NCBI RefSeq assembly: GCF_003075415.1
Contig: NZ_QDAH01000013.1
Location: forward strand, 45,841-109,840
Origin: Microvirga sp. KLBC 81
Lineage (GTDB): Bacteria > Pseudomonadota > Alphaproteobacteria > Rhizobiales > Beijerinckiaceae
DNA: 64,000 nt
Direction: 5' to 3'
Both the position numbers and the translations under genes were made by a program. The notes under the pieces are model-generated. The model did no database searches and was not told where the DNA came from. It saw only the letters and a list, made by a program, of their open reading frames with translations. Shown in pieces: positions 30,131-38,360 of the stretch (the stretch's first letter is position 1; each line of letters starts with the position of its first letter).

Positions 30131-31017
30131 CCAACATTGCCTTTATCGGTCTCGGCAATATGGGCGGGCCCATGGCCGCCAATCTCGTCAAGGCAGGCCA
30201 TGCCCTCACCGGCTTCGATCTGTCCCCCACCTCCTGCGACCAGGCTCGCTCGGATGGCGTGAGCATCGCAGGCTCAACGGCAGATGCGGTGCGCGATGCG
30301 GAGGTCGTGATCACCATGCTGCCCGCGGGCAAGCATGTGCTCTCGGTCTGGACCGACATCCTGCCCTCCATCAAGGAGGGCGCGCTTCTCATCGACTGCT
30401 CCACCATCGACGTGGAGAGCGCCCGCAAGGCGCATGTCATGGCGCGCGAGCAGGAGCGCAATCTCATGAGTCTCGACGCGCCCGTTTCCGGCGGCGTCGG
30501 CGGCGCGAAAGGTGCGACGCTCACCTTCATGGCGGGCGGCACGAAGGAGGCTTTTGATCGTGCCGAACCCATTCTCTCGAAGATGGGCAAACGAGTCGTG
30601 CATTGCGGCGAGGCCGGCGCGGGCCAGGCGGCGAAGATCTGCAACAACATGATTCTCGGCATTTCGATGATCGGCGTCGCGGAAGCATTCGTGCTCGGCG
30701 AAAAGCTCGGGCTCTCGCATCAGGCTTTGTTCGATGTGGCTTCCACATCCTCGGGCCAATGCTGGTCGCTCACCACCTATTGCCCCGTGCCCGGTCCGGT
30801 GCCGGCTTCGCCCGCCAATAACGGCTACAAGCCGGGCTTCGCGGCAGCTCTGATGCTGAAGGATCTGAAGCTCGCCCAGGAAGCAGCGCTCGCGTCCGGC
30901 GCTTCGACGCCGCTTGGTGCAGAGGCGGCTCAGCTCTACGCACTCTTCAACGGCGCGGGCCACGAGGGCGATGACTTTTCCGCCATCATCAACTTCCTGC
31001 GCGGGCAGAAAGAGTGA
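30127..31017 (+). CDS. mmsB: 3-hydroxyisobutyrate dehydrogenase
   Basis: A 296-residue NAD-dependent beta-hydroxyacid dehydrogenase. The N-terminal motif is FIGLGNMGGPMAANL, the substrate-binding segment is DAPVSGGVGGAKGATLTFM, and catalytic Lys170 is in GAGQAAKICNNM. It oxidises 3-hydroxyisobutyrate to methylmalonate semialdehyde, the substrate of MmsA. GGAGG lies ahead of the ATG at 30127, which overlaps the preceding stop. Confidence 0.94.
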   Translation: MTNIAFIGLGNMGGPMAANLVKAGHALTGFDLSPTSCDQARSDGVSIAGSTADAVRDAEVVITMLPAGKHVLSVWTDILPSIKEGALLIDCSTIDVESARKAHVMAREQERNLMSLDAPVSGGVGGAKGATLTFMAGGTKEAFDRAEPILSKMGKRVVHCGEAGAGQAAKICNNMILGISMIGVAEAFVLGEKLGLSHQALFDVASTSSGQCWSLTTYCPVPGPVPASPANNGYKPGFAAALMLKDLKLAQEAALASGASTPLGAEAAQLYALFNGAGHEGDDFSAIINFLRGQKE

Positions 31018-31032
31018 ACATAGCCCCTCCTC

Positions 31033-31121
31033 GTCATGGCCGGGCTTGTCCCGGCCATCTCGCTTCTGAAGAGCACTGCGTCTTTCGCAATCGGGATCAC
31101 CGGCGCAAGGCCGGTGATGAC
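31033..31121. repeat. palindromic repeat, family A (paired CCGG hairpins)
   Basis: GTCATGGCCGGGCTTGTCCC with GGCCAT forms one hairpin; GATCACCGGCGCAAGGCCGG with TGATGAC forms the second, about 35 bases apart. Both ends carry GTCAT/ATGAC, so the whole unit is itself an inverted repeat. Confidence 0.8.
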
Positions 31122-31281
31122 AGAGAATAGCATGTCAAGCTTGGATAGGCCGATGCCGGACGTTATGCCGCTGGTGCGAAAGCAAAGGTTCGGCATGTGT
31201 TGCATCGCACCTACAGCTTTTGTGCACTACATCCGTTAGCTTAGCCATCCCAGATCGCCCAACCGACGGTTACCCGCCTGC

Positions 31282-32493
31282 ATGGTCCGTTCCGCCCTTC
31301 CTACGGCCAATCCTTCCGCCGACGCCGCCGCTCTGCTGCGGCGCCTCGGTTTCGCGCTTCTGCTTTTCGCCATTCCGCTGGCTGCCCTCTTCATCCGTCG
31401 CGCCCTCGTGGTGATGGCTCCCCTGGCCGTGGCCCTCATCGTCCTCGCGGCCTTTCTCGACGGCACGGCAAAGAACCCCTGGCAGAAAGCCGTCAGCTTC
31501 GCGACCTCGCGGGCCGGGCTCGCCGGGCTCGTCCTGGTGCTTTGGGCAGGCCTCTCTCTGGTCTGGACCCCTTTCTTGCCGCAGGCCTCCGAGCGGCTCC
31601 TCAATATCATCGCCATGGGTCTGATGGCCCTGGCGGGATATCTGGCCCTGCCGGAACGGATGCGCTCGGCCAATCTCTACCTGCTGCCCCTCGGCGTCGG
31701 TCTTGCCGCCCTGATCGCCATCGCGATGCTCTTCCGGGAAGGCGGGAATCTCGACCCCGACGGGACTGGCGTCGAGCGCGGCATCGTCGTGCTCGTCCTG
31801 TTGCTCTGGCCCGCCGTGACCTGGCTCCATTCCCGCGGACGCAATCTTGAGGCCGTGACTCTCGCCTTGGCGGTGGCGGTGAGCGCCTTCCTCACAGCGG
31901 ATGAGCTGCCGCTCATCGGCCTTGCCGCAGGTGTCGTCGCCTTTGCCCTGACAGCGATGAGCCCGAGAACCGGCACCCGCCTGATCAGCCTCCTCATGGC
32001 GGGCCTCCTGATTGCCGCTCCGGCCCTGCCCTTTCTTCTGAAGCCTGTTGCCGAGGGTATCCTCGGATCCACCTCCCACGCCGTGGCGAGTCTCGATGCA
32101 TGGCAGGCGCTCATCCTCAAGGAACCCTTGCGCCTTCTGACCGGCCATGGCCTGGAGACCGCCTGGCGCGGACGCCTGTTCGGCCTCGTGCCTCCTACAG
32201 CTCCCTTCAGCCTGTTGTTCGATATCTGGTACGAGCTTGGCGTCGTAGGGGCCGTCTCCGGCGCCATCCTGCTCTCTCAGGCCGCTTCCAATGCAGGCGG
32301 AGACCGCCCCATCCTCGGCCCGGGAATCATGGCGTCCTTTGCGTCGGCCTTCGCCTTCGGCGCCTGCGGCATCGGCACCGCCCAGGTCTGGTGGTTCACG
32401 GCGCTCGTCGTGCTGGTCCTGGTTTTCGTGGCGGTCGAGCGCGGACAGTTCCGCACGAAGCGGCCGAAAGCCATCTTGCGCCGCCTGCGCTGA
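31282..32493 (+). CDS. polytopic membrane protein, O-antigen ligase-like
   Basis: A 403-residue protein with about ten membrane segments. The late periplasmic-side stretch LLTGHGLETAWRG, followed by LLFDIWYELGVVGA, resembles the Wzy_C region of O-antigen ligases and polymerases, where such His and Arg residues take part in glycan transfer. It may join or polymerise surface polysaccharide in the inner membrane. No other polysaccharide gene is near, so the assignment rests on this motif and topology. The ATG at 31282 is used. Confidence 0.65.
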   Translation: MVRSALPTANPSADAAALLRRLGFALLLFAIPLAALFIRRALVVMAPLAVALIVLAAFLDGTAKNPWQKAVSFATSRAGLAGLVLVLWAGLSLVWTPFLPQASERLLNIIAMGLMALAGYLALPERMRSANLYLLPLGVGLAALIAIAMLFREGGNLDPDGTGVERGIVVLVLLLWPAVTWLHSRGRNLEAVTLALAVAVSAFLTADELPLIGLAAGVVAFALTAMSPRTGTRLISLLMAGLLIAAPALPFLLKPVAEGILGSTSHAVASLDAWQALILKEPLRLLTGHGLETAWRGRLFGLVPPTAPFSLLFDIWYELGVVGAVSGAILLSQAASNAGGDRPILGPGIMASFASAFAFGACGIGTAQVWWFTALVVLVLVFVAVERGQFRTKRPKAILRRLR

Positions 32494-32580
32494 GACAGAG
32501 CGCACCCTCCCTCGAGGATTGACCGGCGCCCCCCGCCTCTGGTTGGCTGGTGGCCTATCAATTGATGCAAAGGATGCCCC

Positions 32581-33750
32581 ATGCCCATCATCAACCGCGT
32601 TGCCGATCTGGCCGACGAGATCACGGCCTGGCGCCGGGATTTCCACGAGAACCCCGAGCTCGGATATGACGTGCATCGCACCGCCGGGATCGTGGCCGAG
32701 AAGCTCAAGAGCTTCGGCTGCGACGAGGTGGTGACCGGCATCGGCCGCACGGGCGTGGTCGGCGTCATCAGGGGACGTGTCAATTCATCCGGCAGGGTGA
32801 TCGGCCTTCGCGCGGACATGGACGCGCTGCCGATCATGGAAGCCACCGATCTGCCCTACCAATCGAAGGCACCGGGCAGGATGCATGCCTGCGGCCATGA
32901 CGGTCACACGGCGATGCTCTTGGGAGCCGCGAAGTATCTTGCCGAGACGCGCAACTTCGATGGCACGGCGGTCGTGATCTTCCAGCCTGCGGAAGAAGGC
33001 GGCGGCGGCGGCGACGCGATGGTGAAGGACGGGCTCATGGAACGCTTCGGCATCCAGGAGGTCTATGGCATGCACAATTGGCCGGGCGTACCTGTCGGCC
33101 ATTTCGCCATGCGTACAGGACCCATCATGGCGGCGGCCGACCGCTTCACGATCACCATCGAAGGCAAGGGCGGCCACGCGGCATACCCGCACAAATGCAT
33201 CGATCCCATCGTCACGGCGGCCCATGTGATCACCGCCTTGCAGTCTGTCGCCTCGCGCAGCGTCGATCCGCTGGAATCGGTGGTCGTCTCCGTGTGCACC
33301 ATCAAGGCAGGCGACGCCTTCAACGTGATCCCACAGACGGCAACGCTGCTCGGCACCGTGCGCACGCTCTCGCCCGCCATTCGTGAACTCGCCGAAACCC
33401 GCATCCGCACCATCGTCGAGAATGCTTGTGCTGTTTTCGGCGCGAAGGCGACCATCCAGTACAATCGCGGCTATCCGGTAACGGTGAACGATGCGGAGAA
33501 AGCGGAGTTCGTCGCCTCCGTTGCGAAAGCCGTTGCGGGAGAGAGCGCGGTGCAAACGAACTTCCCGCCGGAGATGGGTGCGGAGGATTTCTCCTACATG
33601 CTGGAGAAGCGCCCCGGCGCTTACATCTTCGTCGGCAACGGCGATACGGCAGGCGTGCATCACCCGGCTTACGACTTCAACGATGCCGCCACGCCCTATG
33701 GCGTGTCGCTCTGGGCGAAGATCATCGAAACCGGAATGCCGGCCGGCTAG
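32581..33750 (+). CDS. M20 amidohydrolase (hippurate hydrolase / N-acyl-amino acid amidohydrolase type)
   Basis: A 389-residue metal-dependent enzyme of the HipO/IAA-amino acid hydrolase group. Family segments are WRRDFHENPELGYDV at the start, GLRADMDALPI, MHACGHDGHTAMLLGAA with the metal-binding Cys and His, and IFQPAEEGGGGG. It cleaves N-acyl amino acids to acid plus amino acid; the acyl group is unknown. It looks monocistronic. Confidence 0.92.
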   Translation: MPIINRVADLADEITAWRRDFHENPELGYDVHRTAGIVAEKLKSFGCDEVVTGIGRTGVVGVIRGRVNSSGRVIGLRADMDALPIMEATDLPYQSKAPGRMHACGHDGHTAMLLGAAKYLAETRNFDGTAVVIFQPAEEGGGGGDAMVKDGLMERFGIQEVYGMHNWPGVPVGHFAMRTGPIMAAADRFTITIEGKGGHAAYPHKCIDPIVTAAHVITALQSVASRSVDPLESVVVSVCTIKAGDAFNVIPQTATLLGTVRTLSPAIRELAETRIRTIVENACAVFGAKATIQYNRGYPVTVNDAEKAEFVASVAKAVAGESAVQTNFPPEMGAEDFSYMLEKRPGAYIFVGNGDTAGVHHPAYDFNDAATPYGVSLWAKIIETGMPAG

Positions 33751-33903
33751 AGCCTCGGACGTGAAAAGTGGATTTGCACTTTTGGGATCGATCCGATGCT
33801 CCGTTCATAGAGCAGCGCATCGTGCGGAAAACCGGATCCACTTTTCACTGGCGTGGCCCTTCGGGTCGCTGACGCGGCCCTCCGGGTCCGCACGAGGCGC
33901 TAA
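33748..33903. repeat. compound palindromic repeat, family D
   Basis: The block opens with TAGAGCCTCGGACGTGAAAA, continues through GAAAACCGGATCCACTTTTC and ends with GACGCGGCCCTCCGGGTCCG and CACGAGGCGCT. Its middle part (CGGATCCACTTTTC, then GGCCCTTCGGGTCGCTGACG) recurs at 56890-56945. It separates two convergent genes. Confidence 0.7.
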
Positions 33904-33917
33904 GGCGTCGGCTCACC

Positions 33918-35030
33918 TCAGTCCTTGTTGGAGCAGGCGAGCAGGCCCTCCAGGTCGATGTAATGCCCTGCGCGATCCCGCTTGGCGGCGAGATAGCTCA
34001 CATTCTCCGCCGTCGGGCGCCCCAATACGCGGTGGTCGGAGATCACCTGTAGTCCCGCCTCGGAAAGCGCCTGGATCTTCTCCGGATTGTTGGTCATGAG
34101 CCGCACCGCGCTCACACCGAGCTTCTTCAACATCACGGCAGCGAAATCGAAACGACGCTGATCCGCCTCGAAGCCGAGGACTTCGTCGGCCTCGTAGGTG
34201 TCGTAGCCTTGGGACTGGAGCTTATAGGCGCGGATCTTGTTGGCGATGCCGTTCCCGCGTCCTTCCTGGTCGAGATAGAGCAGAATGCCGCCCTCAGAAT
34301 TCGCCATGAAGCGCACGGTTTCGCGCAGCTGGTCGCCGCAATCGCATTTGAGGCTGCCGAAGAGGTCGCCCGTGAGGCAGGCGGAATGGAGCCGCACAGT
34401 CACGGGCTTGGAGAGATCCGGCTTGCCGACGATGATCGCCACCTGATCGCGCAATCCCTCGCCTCCGCGAAACACCACGAACTCGCTGGTGGGCGCACCT
34501 TCGAGCGGCACCGGCGCGCGGCTGACGAGGGAGAGATCCGCCGCCTTGGCGCGGCGATAGTCGCGAATGGCCGCGCCCGAGACACGCACAAGGGAGGAAT
34601 CGATTTCGATCCCGTCAGACAGAGGCGCCACGATCACGGCGGGCAGAACCAGGGAGAGGCGGGCGAGCTCCAGCGCCTCCTCGTCCAGGCCGCAGGCTGG
34701 CCGGACCGGCGCGTCGATGCGGCTATCGAGTTTGAGGGCCAGAACCTCGATCCGCTCCCGCTCCACGACCGGCAGAGCCACACGACCGGGCACGTCCCGC
34801 TCGAGCCCCAGACGGCGCAGGCGCGCGGCCGGCAACACGAGATCGGCACGGCCGCCGGCCACGGCCCCGATCTCGGCAGCCCTGGCCTCGTCCAGATCCT
34901 CGACGCCGACCACGAGCGCGCTGCCTTCAGCCCCGTCGATCACGACGGGACGGGCGCTGCGAAACTCCATGATCGCCCGCTCGACTGAGGTCGTGGCGGG
35001 ATTGTCGGACAGGCTTAAAGTGAGGCGCAT
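33918..35030 (-). CDS. ribA: GTP cyclohydrolase II with N-terminal extension
   Basis: A 370-residue protein. The catalytic domain occupies the C-terminal 200 residues: the Zn ligands are in HSACLTGDLFGSLKCDCGDQ, and YLDQEGRGNGIANKIRAYKL is diagnostic. It opens the riboflavin pathway by converting GTP to a diaminopyrimidine phosphate plus formate. The N-terminal 160 residues are a rhizobial-type extension without DHBP synthase motifs. ATGs at 35030 and 35033 are both plausible; a longer frame to 35126 lacks support. Confidence 0.92.
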   Translation of the reverse strand: MRLTLSLSDNPATTSVERAIMEFRSARPVVIDGAEGSALVVGVEDLDEARAAEIGAVAGGRADLVLPAARLRRLGLERDVPGRVALPVVERERIEVLALKLDSRIDAPVRPACGLDEEALELARLSLVLPAVIVAPLSDGIEIDSSLVRVSGAAIRDYRRAKAADLSLVSRAPVPLEGAPTSEFVVFRGGEGLRDQVAIIVGKPDLSKPVTVRLHSACLTGDLFGSLKCDCGDQLRETVRFMANSEGGILLYLDQEGRGNGIANKIRAYKLQSQGYDTYEADEVLGFEADQRRFDFAAVMLKKLGVSAVRLMTNNPEKIQALSEAGLQVISDHRVLGRPTAENVSYLAAKRDRAGHYIDLEGLLACSNKD

Positions 35031-35264
35031 CATCGATGAACTCAGGGAGAGGCCCTTTTCGCGATGGAGAATTTTGGGCACCTGGCCGCTTAAAGCCAAG
35101 CTTGCCGCATGGAGGCACCTTATCACAGGCGGGCTCGGAACTCTAATCCCAGAGAGGGCATGGCAGCCATCCCATCTCGACAGGCCCGCTCGACGGGGCC
35201 ATTCAGCCGGGCTATCTGTGCCGTTCGATACGGCTCAGACGGTTTTCCCAGAGAGATGGTTTTG

Positions 35265-36227
35265 ATGGTCCGCACGCTCCTCCCCCGGTTTCTCGCTCTC
35301 GGTTTCTTTGGCCTCACCTCCCTGGCGCAGGCCGCCACCCTCGACGGCTTGGCCGTTCAGGTCACCAATACGAGCGAGCCGGTGCTCTGCGCGGAAAAGG
35401 ACAATGTGGCCGTGAATTTCGCCTCGCCCGAGGTGAAGAGCTTCAGGATCGAGGCCGTGCACCCGGCCTATATGGGCAGCCTGAAACAGGACCGCTGGGA
35501 GCCGGACTGGACGGCCTGCGAGGACATCTCGGAGGCGACCTCGACGAAGCCGCACCCGGTGATGCACACGCTCTACGAGGACGACCGGGTGCGCATCATG
35601 GGCCTGTCCTTCAGCGAGTTCTGGCGGCCGAGCGACACCACGGTGACGATCGGCGGCAAGGTTTCGCGCAACATCCACCTGCTGCAGCTTCTGAAGAAAC
35701 ACAAGGGCAAGGCGGAAGAGGTGATCGCCATGTATCCGGGCGACGGCTATTGGCGCATCAAGCCGTTGCCGCCGCAGCATCTGGAATGGACGGCCTATGG
35801 CTCGTCCTTCATCGTCGGCCCCGTGGAGTTCGATCAGCGCCCGGTGACAAACCTGAAAGATGTGGCTTTCGACCCCAAGACCATGAGCTTCACGCTCACC
35901 CTCGCCAAGGGCGGCAAAGCCCATGTGGCGGTGGCCAACCTCGATGAAGAGCGCATGACGCTCGACGTGAGCTTCGATCAGGCCGTCACCGGTGTGCCCT
36001 TCGCGACGCTGCGCTCCATGTATGTGACCGAGTTCAACGCGGACGTGGCGCGCATTGCTGTGCGTGAAGAAAAAGCGCGCTCCTGGCGCGAGGAGATGAT
36101 CATGAATTTCCGCGACGCCATGGCGACGGATGCGTGGATGGGACGGCTCGTGCCCTCCCGTCACAACACCAGCGCACCGGATATGATGTTCAACCGTTTC
36201 CGCGCGGAGCCGGCCGTTTCGCGGTAA
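35265..36227 (+). CDS. secreted protein of unknown function
   Basis: A 320-residue protein with a Sec signal peptide (VRTLLPRFLALGFFGLTSLA, cleavage after AQA). The mature part contains NVAVNFASPEVKSFRIEAVHP, two Cys residues and a mixed beta pattern, without a catalytic motif I recognise. GAGAG stands 9 bases ahead of the ATG at 35265; the ATG at 35256 is too close to it. Probably periplasmic. Divergent from ribA. Confidence 0.75.
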   Translation: MVRTLLPRFLALGFFGLTSLAQAATLDGLAVQVTNTSEPVLCAEKDNVAVNFASPEVKSFRIEAVHPAYMGSLKQDRWEPDWTACEDISEATSTKPHPVMHTLYEDDRVRIMGLSFSEFWRPSDTTVTIGGKVSRNIHLLQLLKKHKGKAEEVIAMYPGDGYWRIKPLPPQHLEWTAYGSSFIVGPVEFDQRPVTNLKDVAFDPKTMSFTLTLAKGGKAHVAVANLDEERMTLDVSFDQAVTGVPFATLRSMYVTEFNADVARIAVREEKARSWREEMIMNFRDAMATDAWMGRLVPSRHNTSAPDMMFNRFRAEPAVSR

Positions 36228-36276
36228 GAGCCGCTCACCTTTTTGCGCAGACCAGGAAAGTTGGGCGCAACGCGAA

Positions 36277-36540
36277 CCCTCCTCCCCCTTGTGGGGAGGA
36301 GATGGAGGTGGGGGTGTCAGCGTCTCGTTCTGAAGACTTGGCGCTCACACCCAACCCTAGCGCGTCGTGCGGAACCGGAGGTCCGCGTCGTCCTCCCCTG
36401 TCATCACCGGCCTTGTGCCGGTGATCCCGATCTTTTGGAGCGCTGCGCCCTTCGCATCGGGATGGCCGGGACGAGCCCGGCCATGACGAAGGGAGAAGCA
36501 TCGGACCCAAAAGTGCAGATCCACTTTTGGGTCCGATGCT
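36277..36540. repeat. composite repeat: family B, family A, then family D
   Basis: B arm at 36277-36360 (with TTCTGAAGACTTGGCGCTCA, shared with 1990-2010), complete A element at 36400-36487, then a D palindrome at 36497-36540 (AGCATCGGACCCAAAAGTG and CACTTTTGGGTCCGATGCT). A final B arm, CCTCCTCACAAGGGGGAGGG, at 36547-36566 lies inside the next gene. Confidence 0.78.
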
Positions 36541-37521
36541 TTAGCCCTCCTCACAAGGGGGAGGGAAAGCGCGCGTCTTGGTTTTGGTAAGGGTTCTGAA
36601 AGATCGGGCCATCGCAGCAGCAGGCCGCCCATCGATCAGCATGAGGCCTGCTGCAATCAGCGCCATGCCGGCCATGTGCCGCATCTCCAACGTCTCGCCG
36701 AGAAGCAGGACGCCGAAGAGAATGGCGCTGACGGGAATGAGAAACGTGACGAGGCCTACATTCGTCGCCCCCGCCCGTGCGAGCAGGCGGAAGAAGATGA
36801 GATAGGCGAATGCTGTCGAGACGAGCGCGAGCGCAAGAAGCGACAGAACGGCTGTGGTGCTCGGCTGGGCTAAGGTCCAGGGCCTGTCGACGATGAAGCT
36901 CACGGGCAGGAGAATGCAGCTCGATGCCGTGACCTGCCCGGCGGCCGCCACGAGCGGGGGAATGCCGAGTGTCTTGAAACGGCGCCCGAACACGCCGGAA
37001 AAGCCGTAGGACAATGCTGCGCCCAACACCGCAAGTTGTGCCAGCACATTGGTGTTCAGCGATGCGAGGGCAGCGGAGCCGATCATCACAGCGACGCCGA
37101 TGAAGCCGACGATCACGCCGCCGAGGCGCGAGCCGGTGAGCTTTTCATCATTGGTCAGGTAATGCGCCACGACGACGGTGAAGAGCGGCGTGGTGGCGTT
37201 GAGGATCGAGGCAAGGCCGCTCGCGATGTGGCTCTGACCCCAGACGATCAGGCTGAAGGGAATCACGTTGTTGAGGATGCCCATGCCGAAAAAGGCGGCC
37301 CAGGCCTGACGCTCGCGTGGCAGGCGCATGCCCATGGCACGGAGCACGATCTGCAGGGCCAGGGCAGCCAAAGACACCCGCAGCGCCACAATGACGAGCG
37401 GCGGCAATTCCTTGACGGCCACGCCGACGAACAGGAAGGAGCCGCCCCAGATGACGGAGAGAAGGCCGAGCAGCGCCCAATCGGAGGCTGCGATGGTCTT
37501 TTGGATGGGCGCTTGCGTCAT
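36541..37521 (-). CDS. EamA/DMT family transporter
   Basis: A 326-residue inner-membrane protein with ten predicted helices in two EamA halves (WALLGLLSVIWGGSFLFVGV opens the first; YLIFFRLLARAGATNVGLVT is in the second). Family members export amino acids or other metabolites; the substrate is unknown. The last about 20 residues (RAFPPPCEEG) are encoded by a family B repeat and the stop TAA abuts a family D repeat, so the C-terminus was probably altered by repeat insertion. Confidence 0.88.
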   Translation of the reverse strand: MTQAPIQKTIAASDWALLGLLSVIWGGSFLFVGVAVKELPPLVIVALRVSLAALALQIVLRAMGMRLPRERQAWAAFFGMGILNNVIPFSLIVWGQSHIASGLASILNATTPLFTVVVAHYLTNDEKLTGSRLGGVIVGFIGVAVMIGSAALASLNTNVLAQLAVLGAALSYGFSGVFGRRFKTLGIPPLVAAAGQVTASSCILLPVSFIVDRPWTLAQPSTTAVLSLLALALVSTAFAYLIFFRLLARAGATNVGLVTFLIPVSAILFGVLLLGETLEMRHMAGMALIAAGLMLIDGRPAAAMARSFRTLTKTKTRAFPPPCEEG

Positions 37522-38080
37522 GAGGCTATCCCGAATGATCGGGACACCTCATGCCATGAGAGAGAGCCGTCCGCGACCCGATTTCTGTGATGAATGTCAT
37601 CAGCAGGCCTGATCGTCGCCTGAGAGGCTGTTCAGAAGGTGAAGAGCGTGATTCCCTCCCTACTACGGATCTCGGGTGTTCCCGACTTGCGGTGGGAAGG
37701 GAATGAGGGTGGGGGTCGCAAAGTCAAAGCGTTGCGCCTCATCTAGAATGCATGAGGCCAATACACTGCGTCATGGCCGGGCGTGTCCCGGCCATCCCGA
37801 ACAGGAAGAGTGCAACGCTTCGATCTATCGAGATCACCGGCTCAAGGCCGGTGATGACGTCGAGAGAACTGATTCCATTTCTCATCCGGTCAGGCCACCC
37901 CTACCCCTCCCCACAAGGGGAGAGGAAAGGAAGCGCCGTGGTTCATGAACCAGCCACTCAGGTCTTCATGGATGCAGAAAGATTTGATTTACGAAGATTG
38001 TGGATTGCTCCAGAACTTTACCGCTCGTTCATCCCTTGAGCCGAGGTTAGAGGCCTCACACGTCCCTGGAAGCCTCCAGC
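37522..38080. repeat. long gap holding B-A-B composite repeat
   Basis: A degenerate B arm (CCTCCCTACTACGG, CCCGACTTGCGGTGGGAAGG; about 37653-37725), a complete A element (37770-37858) and a second B arm (CCCCTCCCCACAAGGGGAGA, about 37905-37925). The rest shows no gene; a promoter for the small ORF at 38081 could lie here. Confidence 0.65.
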
Positions 38081-38353
38081 ATGAACCCCCAGAGCTCTCA
38101 CCACCCGTCCTACAGCGCCGGCGACCATCGTTATGGCCAAGCGCGCAGCTCCGTGCGGTCGAGCTTCTGCATCATGCCGCATACGCCAAGGCCCGAACGC
38201 AACGCCAGCTTCATCTTCGGCCGTTCGGATTCGCGCATCCGCCCGCTTCTGAACCAGGCGGAGCGGAACAGAATGCACCTCTGGTCCATGGTCATTGCGC
38301 TGGCCTCGTCGGCCGCCGGTACGGCCCTTCTGCTGACCGTTATCATGCGCTGA
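38081..38353 (+). CDS. small protein with C-terminal membrane anchor, hypothetical
   Basis: A 90-residue ORF. The first 65 residues are polar and Ser/Arg/His-rich. The end, WSMVIALASSAAGTALLLTV, is a single good membrane helix. GGAAG precedes the ATG by about 10 bases. No family is recognised. It converges on the SLC13 gene with a 7-base gap. Existence is moderately supported by the helix and ribosome binding site only. Confidence 0.42.
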   Translation: MNPQSSHHPSYSAGDHRYGQARSSVRSSFCIMPHTPRPERNASFIFGRSDSRIRPLLNQAERNRMHLWSMVIALASSAAGTALLLTVIMR

Positions 38354-38360
38354 CCTCTCT

